Positions 13,766 through 21,414 are shown, counted from the stretch's first letter. The stretch is DNA of 24,908 nucleotides from an uncultured Oscillibacter sp. (GCA_900550685.1 URTS01000010.1:1-24908); one strand, 5' to 3'. Notes: generated by a model not told the origin, from the sequence alone. Made by a program: numbers and translations.

Positions 13766-13784
13766 CGGCACCTTTAGCCAAATA

Positions 13785-13812
13785 GGACGCGGAAGTAATC
13801 GTTTCCGCGTCC
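13785..13812 (-). terminator. terminator of the M24 aminopeptidase gene
   Basis: A 10-bp perfect stem (13785-13794 with 13803-13812), eight-base loop, followed on the minus strand by TATTT. It lies 15 bases after the stop codon and separates this gene from the pyrophosphatase unit. Confidence 0.65.
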
Positions 13813-13826
13813 CATTTTCACAAATA

Positions 13827-14900
13827 TTAAAGAATAATAAGCTCTTTGGGAGCCAGGGTGATGTCCCGGCAGCCATCCTCTGTCAGGATGATGACGTCCT
13901 CAATGCGCACGCCCAGCTTCCCCGGCAGGTAGATGCCCGGCTCCGCACTGACCACGGTGCCCACCGGCAGGGGCTGGTCGTTGGAGGGGGTGGCGTTGGG
14001 ATTTTCGTGGATCTCCACGCCTACGCTGTGGCCGAAGCTGTGGCCGAAATAGGGGCCGTATCCCGCCGCTTCAATGACGTTCCGGGCAGCGGCGTCCACA
14101 TCGTGGCCGGTCATGCCGCCTTTGGCGGCGGCGATACCCGCCCGCTGGGCCTTCAGCACCGTTTCGTAAACCGTCCGCATTTCATCGGTGACATGCCCCA
14201 CCGCCACGGTGCGGGTCATGTCGGAGCAGTAGCCGCTGAATTTGCAGCCGATGTCCATGGTGACGAACTCGCCCGCCTGGATCAGCTTCTCACTGGGGAC
14301 GCCGTGGGGCAGGCTGCCGTTGGGGCCGGAGACCACAATGGGGTCAAAGGATTTATCCTCCGCGCCGTAGTGGAGCATGAGGTACAGGATCCGGGCGGCG
14401 ATCTCCTTTTCGCTGACGCCGGGGCGGATCTCCTTCAAAATATCGTCAAAAGCCTGCTCCGTGATGCGCTGGGCCCGGATCATGCAGTCCAGCTCCTCCG
14501 GGTCCTTCACCGCCCGGAGGTCCCACAGAAGCTCCGTGGCAGGCACCAGCTCACAGTGGAGCTTTTCGGCGTAGCGCCGGTAAGCGGCGGCGGTGAGGTA
14601 TTCATCCTCATAGCCCATGCGGGAGATGTGCTCGATTTCAATGACCTCGTTGATGAGGGCGGAGTAGGGGTGTTCCCGGTTGGCCTCCCGGATCTGGGCG
14701 TCCTGCACATGGCGGCCGGCGGCCTCGGTATAGCGGCTGTCGGTGAAATAGTAATTGCGGTTCCGGGTCACCAGGGCGATGCCGTCGGTGCCGGAGGAGT
14801 GAAAGCCGGAGGCATAGAAGCGGTTGGCCTCGCAGGTCAGCAGCACGGCGTCCAGCTGATGGGCCTCCAGGGCTGCGGCGATCTTCTTGAAATGGTTCAT
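13827..14900 (-). CDS. M24-family Xaa-Pro aminopeptidase/dipeptidase
   Basis: The 357-residue cytoplasmic metallopeptidase probably releases N-terminal residues preceding proline. The N-terminal creatinase-like domain (about 1-125) is followed by the pita-bread catalytic domain. The five metal ligands are all visible: Asp 216 (TMDIGC), Asp 227 (SDMTR), His 291 (GHSVG), Glu 320 (SAEPGIYL) and Glu 334 (RIEDV). The accessory histidines His 287 and His 298 are also present, so the enzyme should be active. Size fits the short PepP/PepQ-like enzymes of Firmicutes. Start: ATG at 14900 with AGAGG six bases upstream. Aminopeptidase versus dipeptidase specificity cannot be decided from sequence. Single gene behind a near-consensus promoter. 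Confidence 0.93.
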   Translation of the reverse strand: MNHFKKIAAALEAHQLDAVLLTCEANRFYASGFHSSGTDGIALVTRNRNYYFTDSRYTEAAGRHVQDAQIREANREHPYSALINEVIEIEHISRMGYEDEYLTAAAYRRYAEKLHCELVPATELLWDLRAVKDPEELDCMIRAQRITEQAFDDILKEIRPGVSEKEIAARILYLMLHYGAEDKSFDPIVVSGPNGSLPHGVPSEKLIQAGEFVTMDIGCKFSGYCSDMTRTVAVGHVTDEMRTVYETVLKAQRAGIAAAKGGMTGHDVDAAARNVIEAAGYGPYFGHSFGHSVGVEIHENPNATPSNDQPLPVGTVVSAEPGIYLPGKLGVRIEDVIILTEDGCRDITLAPKELIIL

Positions 14901-14960
14901 AAAATTCCTCTTTTCCTGTTTGATGGGCAGAGGGCGGGAAAGCGTCCCCCTGTGGCTGGT

Positions 14961-14989
14961 AGTGTAGCAGAAAAGGCGGAAGCTGTCAA
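14961..14989 (-). promoter_or_regulatory. sigma-A promoter of the M24 peptidase gene
   Basis: On the minus strand consensus TTGACA (14984-14989) and TACACT (14961-14966) are 17 bases apart. It is divergent from the ABC operon promoter at 15040. Confidence 0.8.
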
Positions 14990-15039
14990 AGTGTTTCGAT
15001 TTCCGGGGATTTTTTTTCGCGTTTTGTCAAAAATCACAG

Positions 15040-15068
15040 TTGACTTTAGCTATTTAAAGCTGTATGCT
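15040..15068 (+). promoter_or_regulatory. sigma-A promoter of the leader peptide/ABC operon
   Basis: TTGACT (15040-15045) and TATGCT (15063-15068), spacer 17. Start near 15075, giving about 35 bases to the leader ATG. No better promoter is seen between the leader terminator and the lipoprotein gene, so this one probably drives the whole operon. Confidence 0.75.
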
Positions 15069-15109
15069 GATACCATCACAAAGCCAAGTGCGGCGGAAAG
15101 GAGTCCAAC

Positions 15110-15208
15110 ATGCGTTACGGAATGTTTACCTACTATTACCGCTACGCACGCTCTTTTGCGGGCTTCTTTTATAACGCGGAAAAGGAACAGACGTCCTGTC
15201 AGGCATAA
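15110..15208 (+). CDS. 32-residue Tyr/Phe-rich leader peptide (candidate attenuator leader)
   Basis: ATG at 15110 has an excellent AAAGGAG six bases upstream and sits about 35 bases after a strong promoter, so translation is likely. The peptide has six Tyr (3, 8, 9, 10, 12, 21) and four Phe (6, 16, 19, 20) but no Trp; residues 6-12 read FTYYYRY and 19-21 FFY. The C-terminal part is polar (NAEKEQTSCQA). It ends 23 bases before a rho-independent terminator and 113 bases before an aromatic-amino-acid-type ABC importer. This is how leader peptides of attenuated operons (trpL, pheL) look: clustered codons for the sensed amino acid. The alternative is a small functional peptide. It has no clear membrane helix. 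Confidence 0.7.
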   Translation: MRYGMFTYYYRYARSFAGFFYNAEKEQTSCQA

Positions 15209-15231
15209 GGCTTTCACCCGTTAAATGCGAG

Positions 15232-15267
15232 GGGGCTCTGTTCCGCGGACAGAGCCCCTTTGTTTTT
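15232..15267 (+). terminator. attenuator-like terminator between leader peptide and ABC operon
   Basis: The stem pairs GGGGCTCTGT (15232-15241) with ACAGAGCCCC (15249-15258), seven-base loop, then TTTGTTTTT (15259-15267). TCTGTTCC (15237-15244) in its 5' arm and loop is perfectly complementary to GGAACAGA (15184-15191) near the end of the leader ORF: a possible 8-bp antiterminator. GGAA (15184-15187) can in turn pair with Phe codons at 15164-15170. These are the segments of a 1:2/2:3/3:4 attenuator. Confidence 0.75.
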
Positions 15268-15321
15268 AGCAAACCACTTTGCTGCTCCGTTTGGATACGG
15301 ATATTAAAGGAGAAGATGATT

Positions 15322-16335
15322 ATGAAAAAGAAACTGCTTGCGCTTGTCCTGGCTGCGGCCATGACACTGTCTCTGGCTGCCTGCGGCGGTTCCAAGACCG
15401 AGACCCCCGCTGACAACTCCGGCGATACCGCCGCTGACACCGAGACCCCCGCTGAGGGTGCATCCTACACCGTGGGCATCTGCCAGTTGGTGCAGCATCC
15501 TGCACTGGACGCCGCTACCCAGGGCTTTATGGACGCTCTGAACGAGGCGCTCCCCGGCCAGGTGAAGTTTGAGAACAACAACGCCTCCGGCGACGCCACC
15601 AACTGCGCCACCATCGTCAACGGCTTCGTTTCCGAGGGCGTGGACCTGATCATGGCCAACGCCACCGCTGCCCTGACCGCCGCCGCTTCCGCGACTGCCG
15701 ACATTCCCATTCTGGGTACCTCCATCACCGCTTACGGCGTGGCCCTGGATCTTGACGATTTCGACGGCACCGTGGGCGGCAACATCTCCGGTACCTCCGA
15801 CCTGGCCGACCTGAGCAAGCAGGCCGACATGATCACCGAGTGGTTCCCCGAGGCCCAGAAGGTTGCCCTGCTGTTCTGCTCCGCCGAGCCCAACTCCAGC
15901 TACCAGGTCCAGGAAGTGGCTACCTGCCTAGCCAACAAGGGCATTGAGACCCAGGAGTTCGCATTCACCGACTCCAACGACGTTGCTTCCGTGACCCAGT
16001 CCGCCGCTGATTACGCCGACGTTGTCTACATCCCCACCGATAACACCGCCGCTTCCAACACCGAGGCCATCGCCAACATCCTGGTGCCCGCCGGTGTGCC
16101 CGCCATCGCAGGCGAGGAGGGCATCTGCTCCGGCTGCGGCGTGGCCACCCTGTCCATCAGCTACTATGACCTGGGCGTGACCACCGGCAAGATGGCCGCC
16201 AAGATCCTCACCGGCGAGGCTGACATCTCCACCATGCCCATCGAGTACACTGACGCTACTCCCAAGTACAACCCCACCATCTGCGAGGCACTGAACATCA
16301 CCCCGCTGGACGGCTACACCGCCATCGAGGGCTGA
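15322..16335 (+). CDS. ABC transporter substrate-binding lipoprotein (TrpX-like)
   Basis: The 337-residue product starts MKKKLLALVLAAAMTLSLAAC: a lipoprotein signal peptide with lipobox LAAC, Cys 21 being the lipidated residue. A low-complexity Thr/Asp/Ala linker (about 23-46) tethers the periplasmic-binding fold. The body (YTVGICQLVQHPALDAATQGF...VDLIMANATAAL...YVVYIPTDN-like) is the ABC_sub_bind family (PF04392), which includes streptococcal TrpX for tryptophan. Here the leader suggests Tyr/Phe or general aromatic control; the ligand is inferred, not seen. Start: ATG at 15322, eight bases after AAAGGAG; the ATG at 15316 is too close to it. First structural gene of a three-gene importer, followed by an mRNA hairpin. 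Confidence 0.9.
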   Translation: MKKKLLALVLAAAMTLSLAACGGSKTETPADNSGDTAADTETPAEGASYTVGICQLVQHPALDAATQGFMDALNEALPGQVKFENNNASGDATNCATIVNGFVSEGVDLIMANATAALTAAASATADIPILGTSITAYGVALDLDDFDGTVGGNISGTSDLADLSKQADMITEWFPEAQKVALLFCSAEPNSSYQVQEVATCLANKGIETQEFAFTDSNDVASVTQSAADYADVVYIPTDNTAASNTEAIANILVPAGVPAIAGEEGICSGCGVATLSISYYDLGVTTGKMAAKILTGEADISTMPIEYTDATPKYNPTICEALNITPLDGYTAIEG

Positions 16336-16371
16336 TTCCGGCCCCAGGCAACAATTTCACAGGAAAAATCA

Positions 16372-16400
16372 GGCAGGAGGGGGTGACCCCTCCTCTTGCC
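16372..16400 (+). other. intercistronic hairpin between lipoprotein and permease genes
   Basis: AGGAGGGG (16375-16382), loop GTGA, CCCCTCCT (16387-16394), with GGC/GCC closing outside. There is no T run. Hairpins here usually protect the binding-protein mRNA and allow more binding protein than permease. Confidence 0.6.
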
Positions 16401-16419
16401 GCGAACAAGGAGAATCGGT

Positions 16420-17340
16420 ATGAGCTTTCTATCCTCCCTTCTCAACGCACTGCCGGGCGCGGTGGCCCAGGGCCTGATCTGGGGCCTGATGGCCATTGGC
16501 GTCTACATCACGTTCCGGATCCTGGACGTGGCTGACCTGACCGTGGATGGCTCGCTGGCCACCGGCGGCGCCGCGGCGGTCATGCTGATCCGGGCGGGCG
16601 TCAACCCCTGGCTGGCCTTGCTGTGTTCCTTCCTGGCCGGCATGGCGGCAGGCTTTGTCACCGGCCTGTTCCACACAAAATGCGGCATCCCCGCCATTCT
16701 GGCCGGTATTCTGACCCAGCTGTCCCTGTATTCCATCAACCTGCGGATCATGGGCAGCAAGGCCAATCAGGCCGTGGGCGTGGATAAATACGACCTGCTG
16801 GTGTCCCAGCGGTATGTGCGGACCGTGAGCCTGGACAATCCCCTGCCCCTGCTGGTGGTGTTCACGGTGGTGCTCATCGCCGTTTTGTACTGGTTCTTCG
16901 GCACGGAAAAGGGCTGCTCCCTCCGTGCTACCGGCGCCAACCCCAACATGGCCCGGGCCCAGGGCATCAACACCAACGCCAACGTGGTGCTGGGTCTCAT
17001 GGTGTCCAACGGCCTGGTGGCCCTTTCCGGCGGCCTGCTGGCCCAGTTCCAGGGCTCCTCTGATATCAACATGGGCCGGGGCGCCATCGTCATCGGCCTG
17101 GCCGCCGTCATCATCGGCGAGGTGGCCTTCGGCAAGCTGTTCACCAACTTTGCCCTGAAGCTGCTGGCGGTGTCCATCGGCGCTGTGATCTACTACATCG
17201 TGCTGCAGATCGTTCTGCAGCTGGGCCTGAACACCAACGACCTGAAGCTGGTGTCCGCCCTGATCGTGGCTGTGTTCCTGGCCATCCCCTACTGGAAGAG
17301 CCACATCCACACCAAGAAGGGAGGCGCTGTCCATGCTTGA
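16420..17340 (+). CDS. ABC transporter permease (TrpY-like)
   Basis: The 306-residue integral membrane protein has about eight to nine hydrophobic segments and forms the translocation path for the TrpX-like receptor. The sequence GLMAIGVYITFRILDVADLTVDGS near the N-terminus and the cytoplasmic loop with LRATGANPNMARAQGIN are the marks of the branched-chain-amino-acid-type permease family that accompanies PF04392 receptors. Start: ATG at 16420 with AAGGAG seven bases upstream. The stop overlaps the start of the ATPase gene by eight bases, so the two are translationally coupled. Confidence 0.9.
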   Translation: MSFLSSLLNALPGAVAQGLIWGLMAIGVYITFRILDVADLTVDGSLATGGAAAVMLIRAGVNPWLALLCSFLAGMAAGFVTGLFHTKCGIPAILAGILTQLSLYSINLRIMGSKANQAVGVDKYDLLVSQRYVRTVSLDNPLPLLVVFTVVLIAVLYWFFGTEKGCSLRATGANPNMARAQGINTNANVVLGLMVSNGLVALSGGLLAQFQGSSDINMGRGAIVIGLAAVIIGEVAFGKLFTNFALKLLAVSIGAVIYYIVLQIVLQLGLNTNDLKLVSALIVAVFLAIPYWKSHIHTKKGGAVHA

Positions 17341-18127
17341 GCTGAAGGATATCTGCAAGACCTTTAATCCCAACACCATCAATGCCAAGGTGGCCCTGAA
17401 CCACCTGAACCTGACCCTCAACGACGGCGACTTTGTCACCGTCATCGGCGGCAACGGCGCAGGCAAGTCCACCATGCTCAACGCCATCGCCGGTGTGTTT
17501 CAGGTGGACTCCGGCTCCATCACCATTGACGGGCAGGACGTTACCAAGCTGCCGGAGCACAAGCGGGCGGCGTTCCTGGGCCGCGTGTTCCAGGACCCCA
17601 TGATGGGCACGGCGCCCACCATGCAGATCGAGGAAAACCTGGCTCTGGCAGCCCGCCGCGGCCAGCCTCGTGGCCTGAAATGGGGCATTACTCCGGCGGA
17701 GCGGGCAGATTACAAGGAGCTGCTGCGGAAGCTGGACCTGGGCCTGGAGGACCGTCTTACCGCTAAGGTGGGCCTTCTCTCCGGCGGCCAGCGTCAGGCG
17801 CTGACGCTGCTGATGGCCTCTTTGAAGAAGCCCAAGCTGCTGCTGCTGGACGAGCACACCGCCGCCCTGGACCCCAAGACTGCCGCCAAGGTGCTGGAGC
17901 TGTCCGACCAGATCGTGCAGGAGAACAACTTGACCACCCTGATGATCACCCACAACATGAAGGACGCCATTGCCCACGGCAACCGGCTCATCATGATGGA
18001 TGCCGGCCACGTGGTGGTGGACATCTCCGGCGAGGACAAGAAGAAGCTGACGGTCCCCGACCTGCTGGCCCTGTTCAGCCACGCCAGCGGCTCCGACGAG
18101 GCCAACGACAAAATGCTTCTCTCCTGA
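17333..18127 (+). CDS. ABC transporter ATP-binding protein (TrpZ-like)
   Basis: The 264-residue ATPase energises the importer. Walker A GGNGAGKST is at 39-47, the signature LSGGQ at 149-153, Walker B LLLLDE at 169-174 and the switch His at 207 (MITHN); all catalytic residues are present. Start: ATG at 17333, inside the last codons of the permease gene. The operon ends 13 bases later at a strong terminator. With lipoprotein and permease it makes a complete importer. Confidence 0.95.
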   Translation: MLELKDICKTFNPNTINAKVALNHLNLTLNDGDFVTVIGGNGAGKSTMLNAIAGVFQVDSGSITIDGQDVTKLPEHKRAAFLGRVFQDPMMGTAPTMQIEENLALAARRGQPRGLKWGITPAERADYKELLRKLDLGLEDRLTAKVGLLSGGQRQALTLLMASLKKPKLLLLDEHTAALDPKTAAKVLELSDQIVQENNLTTLMITHNMKDAIAHGNRLIMMDAGHVVVDISGEDKKKLTVPDLLALFSHASGSDEANDKMLLS

Positions 18128-18139
18128 AAAGCTGTATCG

Positions 18140-18177
18140 AAACTGCCCCGGAAGGCCAACGCCTTCCGGGGCAGTTT
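18140..18177 (+). terminator. rho-independent terminator of the ABC operon
   Basis: A 17-bp perfect stem (18140-18156 with 18161-18177), loop CAAC, with T's from 18175. Confidence 0.95.
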
Positions 18178-18185
18178 TTTGTGCG

Positions 18186-18220
18186 AAAAAATCCGCCCCT
18201 CCGGAAACGGAGGGGCGGAT
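18186..18220 (-). terminator. rho-independent terminator of the MATE gene
   Basis: A 13-bp stem (18191-18203 with 18208-18220), four-base loop, followed on the minus strand by six T's. It stands four bases from the MATE stop codon. Confidence 0.92.
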
Positions 18221-18224
18221 CTGC

Positions 18225-19619
18225 TTATTGGGCGCTGGAAGTCATGACCGCATTGGCGGACTTGACGGTGCGGCGCAGGAAAATGACGCTGAGGGTGAAG
18301 GACATGACCTCCGCAATGGGGAAGGCCCACCACACCAGTTCCAATTGCCCCGTCCGGGACAGCAGCCACGCCACCGGCAGCAGCACCACCAGCTGGCGGC
18401 ACACGGAGACGATGAGGCTGTAGATGGGGTTGCCAATGGCCTGGAACACAGAGCCTGCAATGATGCAGAAACCGGCCAGCAGGAAGGAGAAGCTGATGAT
18501 CCGAAGAGCGGGATCGCCGATGGCCAGCATGGTCTCCGATGCGTCGAACAGGCCCAGCAGCGTGGAGGGGAACAGCTGGAAAATGGCAAAGCCAAGGACC
18601 ATGATGACCATGGCGGTGATGGTGGAGAGCCGCACAGTCTTCCACACCCGCTGGGGTCGGGCAGCGCCGTAGTTATAGGAGATAATGGGCACCATGCCGT
18701 TGTTCAGACCGAAAATAGGCATGAATACGAAGCTCTGAATCTTGAAATACGCGCCGAACACGGCAGTGGCGGTGGGGGTGAACACGAAGAGGATCTTGTT
18801 CATGCCGAAGGTCATGACGGAGCTGATGGACTGCATGATGATGGAGGGCACACCCACCCGGTAGATCTCCTTGGCCACGATGGGGTCCCAGCGGATGTTC
18901 TCCCGGCGGATGTGAATGTCGTGGTTGCACTTGATATTCACGATTAGGCCCACGATCGCCGCCACGATCTGTCCAACAACGGTGGCCACAGCAGCGCCGG
19001 CCACCCCCATCCGGGGTGCGCCGCACAGTCCAAAGATCAGAATGGGGTCCATGACGATGTTGATGATGGCGCCCAACAGCTGGGTGCACATGGCCAGACT
19101 GGTACGGCCGGTGGATTGCAGCAGCCGCTCAAAGCAGAACTGGCTGAAAATACCTACGGAAAGGCCTAAGCAGATCCGGGTGTACTGCACGCCGTATTCC
19201 ACGATCTCCGGCACCTCCTTGGCCTGGGCCAGGAAGAAGGGCCGGGAGAGGAACAGGCCGATGAAGGCAAAGACAAGATAGCTGCAAATGGGCAGCAGGA
19301 AGATACCCACGCCGGCAGCCCGGTCCGCCATCTCCTGCTTCTTCTCGCCCAGAGAGCGGGAGAGCAGGGCGTTGATGCCCACGGCGGTGCCGGCGCCCAC
19401 GGCGATCATCAGGCTCTGAAGAGGGAAGGCCAGGCCCACGGCGTTGAAGGCGTTCTCGCTGAGCCGGGAGACGAACACGCTGTCCACGATGTTGTACAGC
19501 GCCTGCACCAGCATGGAGATCATCATGGGCACCGCCATGCCGGCCAGCAGTCTGCCCACCGGCAGAACGCCCATTTTGTTTTCCTGGGGAGCCGCGCCTG
19601 CGGCGTTTTCTTTACTCAT
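18225..19619 (-). CDS. MATE-family multidrug/organic cation efflux transporter
   Basis: The 464-residue protein has about 12 membrane helices in two related halves, each opening with the MATE-type GxxxPxxxxxLVQALYNIVDSVFVSRL-like helix (about 25-50) and its C-terminal counterpart around GVPSIIMQSISSVMTFGMNKIL. MATE proteins use a sodium or proton gradient to export drugs or metabolites. It is closest in style to the NorM/VmrA-DinF-like group of Clostridia; the substrate is unknown. Start: ATG at 19619 (MSKENAAG). The ribosome site AAAGGAA is rather far (about 12 bases), so initiation may be modest. It follows prfB on the same strand but after a terminator; a weak -10 (TACAAT, minus strand, near 19643-19648) may start it. 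Confidence 0.93.
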   Translation of the reverse strand: MSKENAAGAAPQENKMGVLPVGRLLAGMAVPMMISMLVQALYNIVDSVFVSRLSENAFNAVGLAFPLQSLMIAVGAGTAVGINALLSRSLGEKKQEMADRAAGVGIFLLPICSYLVFAFIGLFLSRPFFLAQAKEVPEIVEYGVQYTRICLGLSVGIFSQFCFERLLQSTGRTSLAMCTQLLGAIINIVMDPILIFGLCGAPRMGVAGAAVATVVGQIVAAIVGLIVNIKCNHDIHIRRENIRWDPIVAKEIYRVGVPSIIMQSISSVMTFGMNKILFVFTPTATAVFGAYFKIQSFVFMPIFGLNNGMVPIISYNYGAARPQRVWKTVRLSTITAMVIMVLGFAIFQLFPSTLLGLFDASETMLAIGDPALRIISFSFLLAGFCIIAGSVFQAIGNPIYSLIVSVCRQLVVLLPVAWLLSRTGQLELVWWAFPIAEVMSFTLSVIFLRRTVKSANAVMTSSAQ

Positions 19620-19655
19620 ATTGGGGATAAATTCCTTTCTGATTGTATTTTTCAG

Positions 19656-19687
19656 AAAAAGGACGCGGCTGCAAGCCGCGCCTTTTT
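19656..19687 (-). terminator. terminator of prfB
   Basis: Arms AAAAAGG-CGCGGC (19656-19669) and GCCGCG-CTTTTT (19675-19687) with one mismatch and a five-base loop. It is T-rich on both strands and positioned between prfB and the MATE gene. Confidence 0.8.
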
Positions 19688-19692
19688 GGCAT

Positions 19693-20817
19693 TTACTTTT
19701 TCAGTTCACCGGTGGCCAGCTGGGTGAGGTAGGCATTGAGGAAGCCGTCCAGGTCGCCGTCCATGACGTTGTCGATCTGACTGGTTTCGTAGCCGGTGCG
19801 GGTGTCCTTTACCAGCTGGTAGGGCATGAACACGTAGGAGCGGATCTGGCTGCCCCACTCGATCTTCATCTGCACGCCCTTGATGTCGGAAATTTTCTCC
19901 GCATGCTGCTGAATCTTCAGCTCAATCAACTTGGCACGCAGCTGCTTCATACAGTTGTCCTTGTTCTGGAACTGGGAACGCTCCTGCTGAGAGGCTACCA
20001 CGATGCCGGTGGGCTTGTGGATCAGGCGGACGGCGGAGGAGGTCTTGTTGATGTGCTGGCCGCCTGCGCCGGAGGAGCGGTAGACCTGCATCTCAATGTC
20101 CTCGGGCCGGATCTCCACTTCTTCGTCGTCCGGCAGCTCCGGCATGACCTCCACGGCGGCAAAGCTGGTCTGGCGGCGGGCGTTGGCATCAAAGGGGGAG
20201 ACGCGGACCAGCCGGTGGACGCCGTGCTCGCTTTTCAGCAGGCCGTAGGCGTTTTCGCCCTCGATGGAAATAACGGCGGATTTGATGCCCGCCTCGTCGC
20301 ATTCTTCATAGTCCAGGGTCTTCCAGGCAAAGCCGTGGCGCTCCGCCCAGCGGGTGTACATACGGTAGAGCATCTGGCACCAGTCCTGGGCCTCGGTGCC
20401 GCCGGCGCCGGAATGAAGCTGAAGGATCACGTTGTTGGCGTCGTACTCCCCGGAGAGGAGGGTGGTCATCCGGATCTCCTCAATGCTGGATTCCAGGATG
20501 TCGAACTCGGCTTTCAGTTCCTCCAGAATTTCGGGGTCCTCCGCCTCCTGGCCCATTTCGCACAGGGCGGTCAGGTCCTCCCAGGTGCTCATGAGCTTCT
20601 TGAAGCGGTGGAGCTTGTTCTGCAGCTGTTTGAGGCGGGTCTGCACCTTCTGAGAGCGCTCCAGGTCGTTCCAGAAGCCGTCCTGGGTGGTCTCATCCTC
20701 CAGCCGGGCAGCCTCCTGGGAAACGGCGTCGATGTCCAGGGCGTCTCCCAGCTTCTTCAGTTCCGGTTCCAGATCCCGCAGCTTCTGCTTATAAGCGTCA
20801 TATTCGATCAAAGCCAT
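19693..20817 (-). CDS. prfB: peptide chain release factor 2, without programmed frameshift
   Basis: RF2 ends translation at UGA and UAA. The 374-residue protein shows SGAGGTEAQDW at 136-146, the SPF stop-codon-reading tripeptide at 207-209 (RVSPFDANARRQ) and the peptidyl-hydrolysis GGQ at 252-254 (SSGAGGQHINKTSSAVR). SPF identifies RF2 rather than RF1 (PxT). In many bacteria prfB has an in-frame TGA near codon 26 bypassed by +1 frameshifting. Here the frame is continuous through that region (LGDALDIDAV, 23-32), so that autoregulation is absent. Start: ATG at 20817 with GGAGAG seven bases upstream. The ATG at 20856 lies at or before the predicted transcription start. Own promoter and terminator. 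Confidence 0.97.
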   Translation of the reverse strand: MALIEYDAYKQKLRDLEPELKKLGDALDIDAVSQEAARLEDETTQDGFWNDLERSQKVQTRLKQLQNKLHRFKKLMSTWEDLTALCEMGQEAEDPEILEELKAEFDILESSIEEIRMTTLLSGEYDANNVILQLHSGAGGTEAQDWCQMLYRMYTRWAERHGFAWKTLDYEECDEAGIKSAVISIEGENAYGLLKSEHGVHRLVRVSPFDANARRQTSFAAVEVMPELPDDEEVEIRPEDIEMQVYRSSGAGGQHINKTSSAVRLIHKPTGIVVASQQERSQFQNKDNCMKQLRAKLIELKIQQHAEKISDIKGVQMKIEWGSQIRSYVFMPYQLVKDTRTGYETSQIDNVMDGDLDGFLNAYLTQLATGELKK

Positions 20818-20859
20818 ATCAGTCTCTCCATTTTCCATGCGTATTACTTTAGCCATGAT

Positions 20860-20888
20860 ATTATATAGGAGTTCCCCGGATTTGTAAA
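20860..20888 (-). promoter_or_regulatory. sigma-A promoter of prfB
   Basis: On the minus strand TTTACA (20883-20888) and consensus TATAAT (20860-20865), spacer 17. Confidence 0.8.
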
Positions 20889-20954
20889 GTAAAACCTGAC
20901 GCCGGGACGTGAGAAGCCAATTCCTGGGCCGAAAGTTTCAGGACTTTACGCATA

Positions 20955-20989
20955 ATTTACAAAATGATAACAATTTTGTTATTGTAAAT
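20955..20989. promoter_or_regulatory. nested inverted repeats over the -35 of the 24-codon unit
   Basis: ATAACAA (20967-20973), TT, TTGTTAT (20976-20982) is a perfect 7-bp palindrome. ATTTACA (20955-20961) and TGTAAAT (20983-20989) are a second, outer 7-bp pair. The right half covers the -35 box TTGTAA (20982-20987), the usual place for a repressor site. No regulator family is recognised with confidence. Confidence 0.55.
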
Positions 20990-21010
20990 GACGAAGACAT
21001 CCGGTATACT
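20982..21010 (+). promoter_or_regulatory. sigma-A promoter of the 24-codon unit
   Basis: TTGTAA (20982-20987) and TATACT (21005-21010), spacer 17; start near 21017. Confidence 0.7.
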
Positions 21011-21044
21011 ACAAACAGAAAAAAGGAAAGGAGGCTTATACAGA

Positions 21045-21119
21045 ATGATGAACAACTACATCATGGATGTGGACGATCTGATCTTCGACGGTCAGGAGCA
21101 GCGCCACAGTGAGCGGTAA
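21045..21119 (+). CDS. 24-residue small protein or leader peptide
   Basis: The ORF starts ATGATG at 21045 with AAAGGAGG ten bases upstream and encodes MMNNYIMDVDDLIFDGQEQR... (24 residues, acidic, no hydrophobic helix, ending HSER). Promoter, ribosome site, ORF and a strong terminator lie within about 180 bases, forming a complete mini-gene. No amino acid is strikingly repeated (four Asp between residues 8 and 15), so classical attenuation is not suggested, and no operon partner follows before the terminator. It could be a small regulatory protein, a leader for read-through into hppA 386 bases downstream, or the translated part of a small RNA. No family is recognised. Confidence 0.5.
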   Translation: MMNNYIMDVDDLIFDGQEQRHSER

Positions 21120-21132
21120 GCTCAGGAAGGAA

Positions 21133-21159
21133 CCACGCCGTTTGGGCGTGGATTTTTTT
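21133..21159 (+). terminator. rho-independent terminator of the 24-codon unit
   Basis: CCACGCC (21133-21139), loop GTTTG, GGCGTGG (21145-21151), then A and seven T's. Confidence 0.9.
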
Positions 21160-21414
21160 CGCCTTTTAGAAATCTGCGGAGAAGAAGCAAACGCAACCGT
21201 TTACGAATGCAGCACGGCAGGAAACGGATAAAATCCGGCGATTTCAAGTGCTTTTTGACATAAAACGAGCTTTTCCGGCACGATCTGCACAAAAAAGTTC
21301 GGCAATTTACAGGACGTGTTTTTCAGCACGCTGAAATAAAGACAAAAAATAAAGACCATGCCGAGAAAAAATTGGGTAAAACGTAAAAGTTGGTTAAAAA
21401 GTGCACACAGTTAG
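21160..21414. other. gene-free AT-rich DNA upstream of hppA
   Basis: No ORF with a ribosome site was found. From about 21340 the DNA is strikingly A-rich with several A-tracts (around 21345, 21368, 21379, 21387 and 21398) in roughly helical spacing. That suggests bent DNA or an UP-like element enhancing the hppA promoter. A TTGACA at 21257-21262 lacks a -10 partner. Confidence 0.4.
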
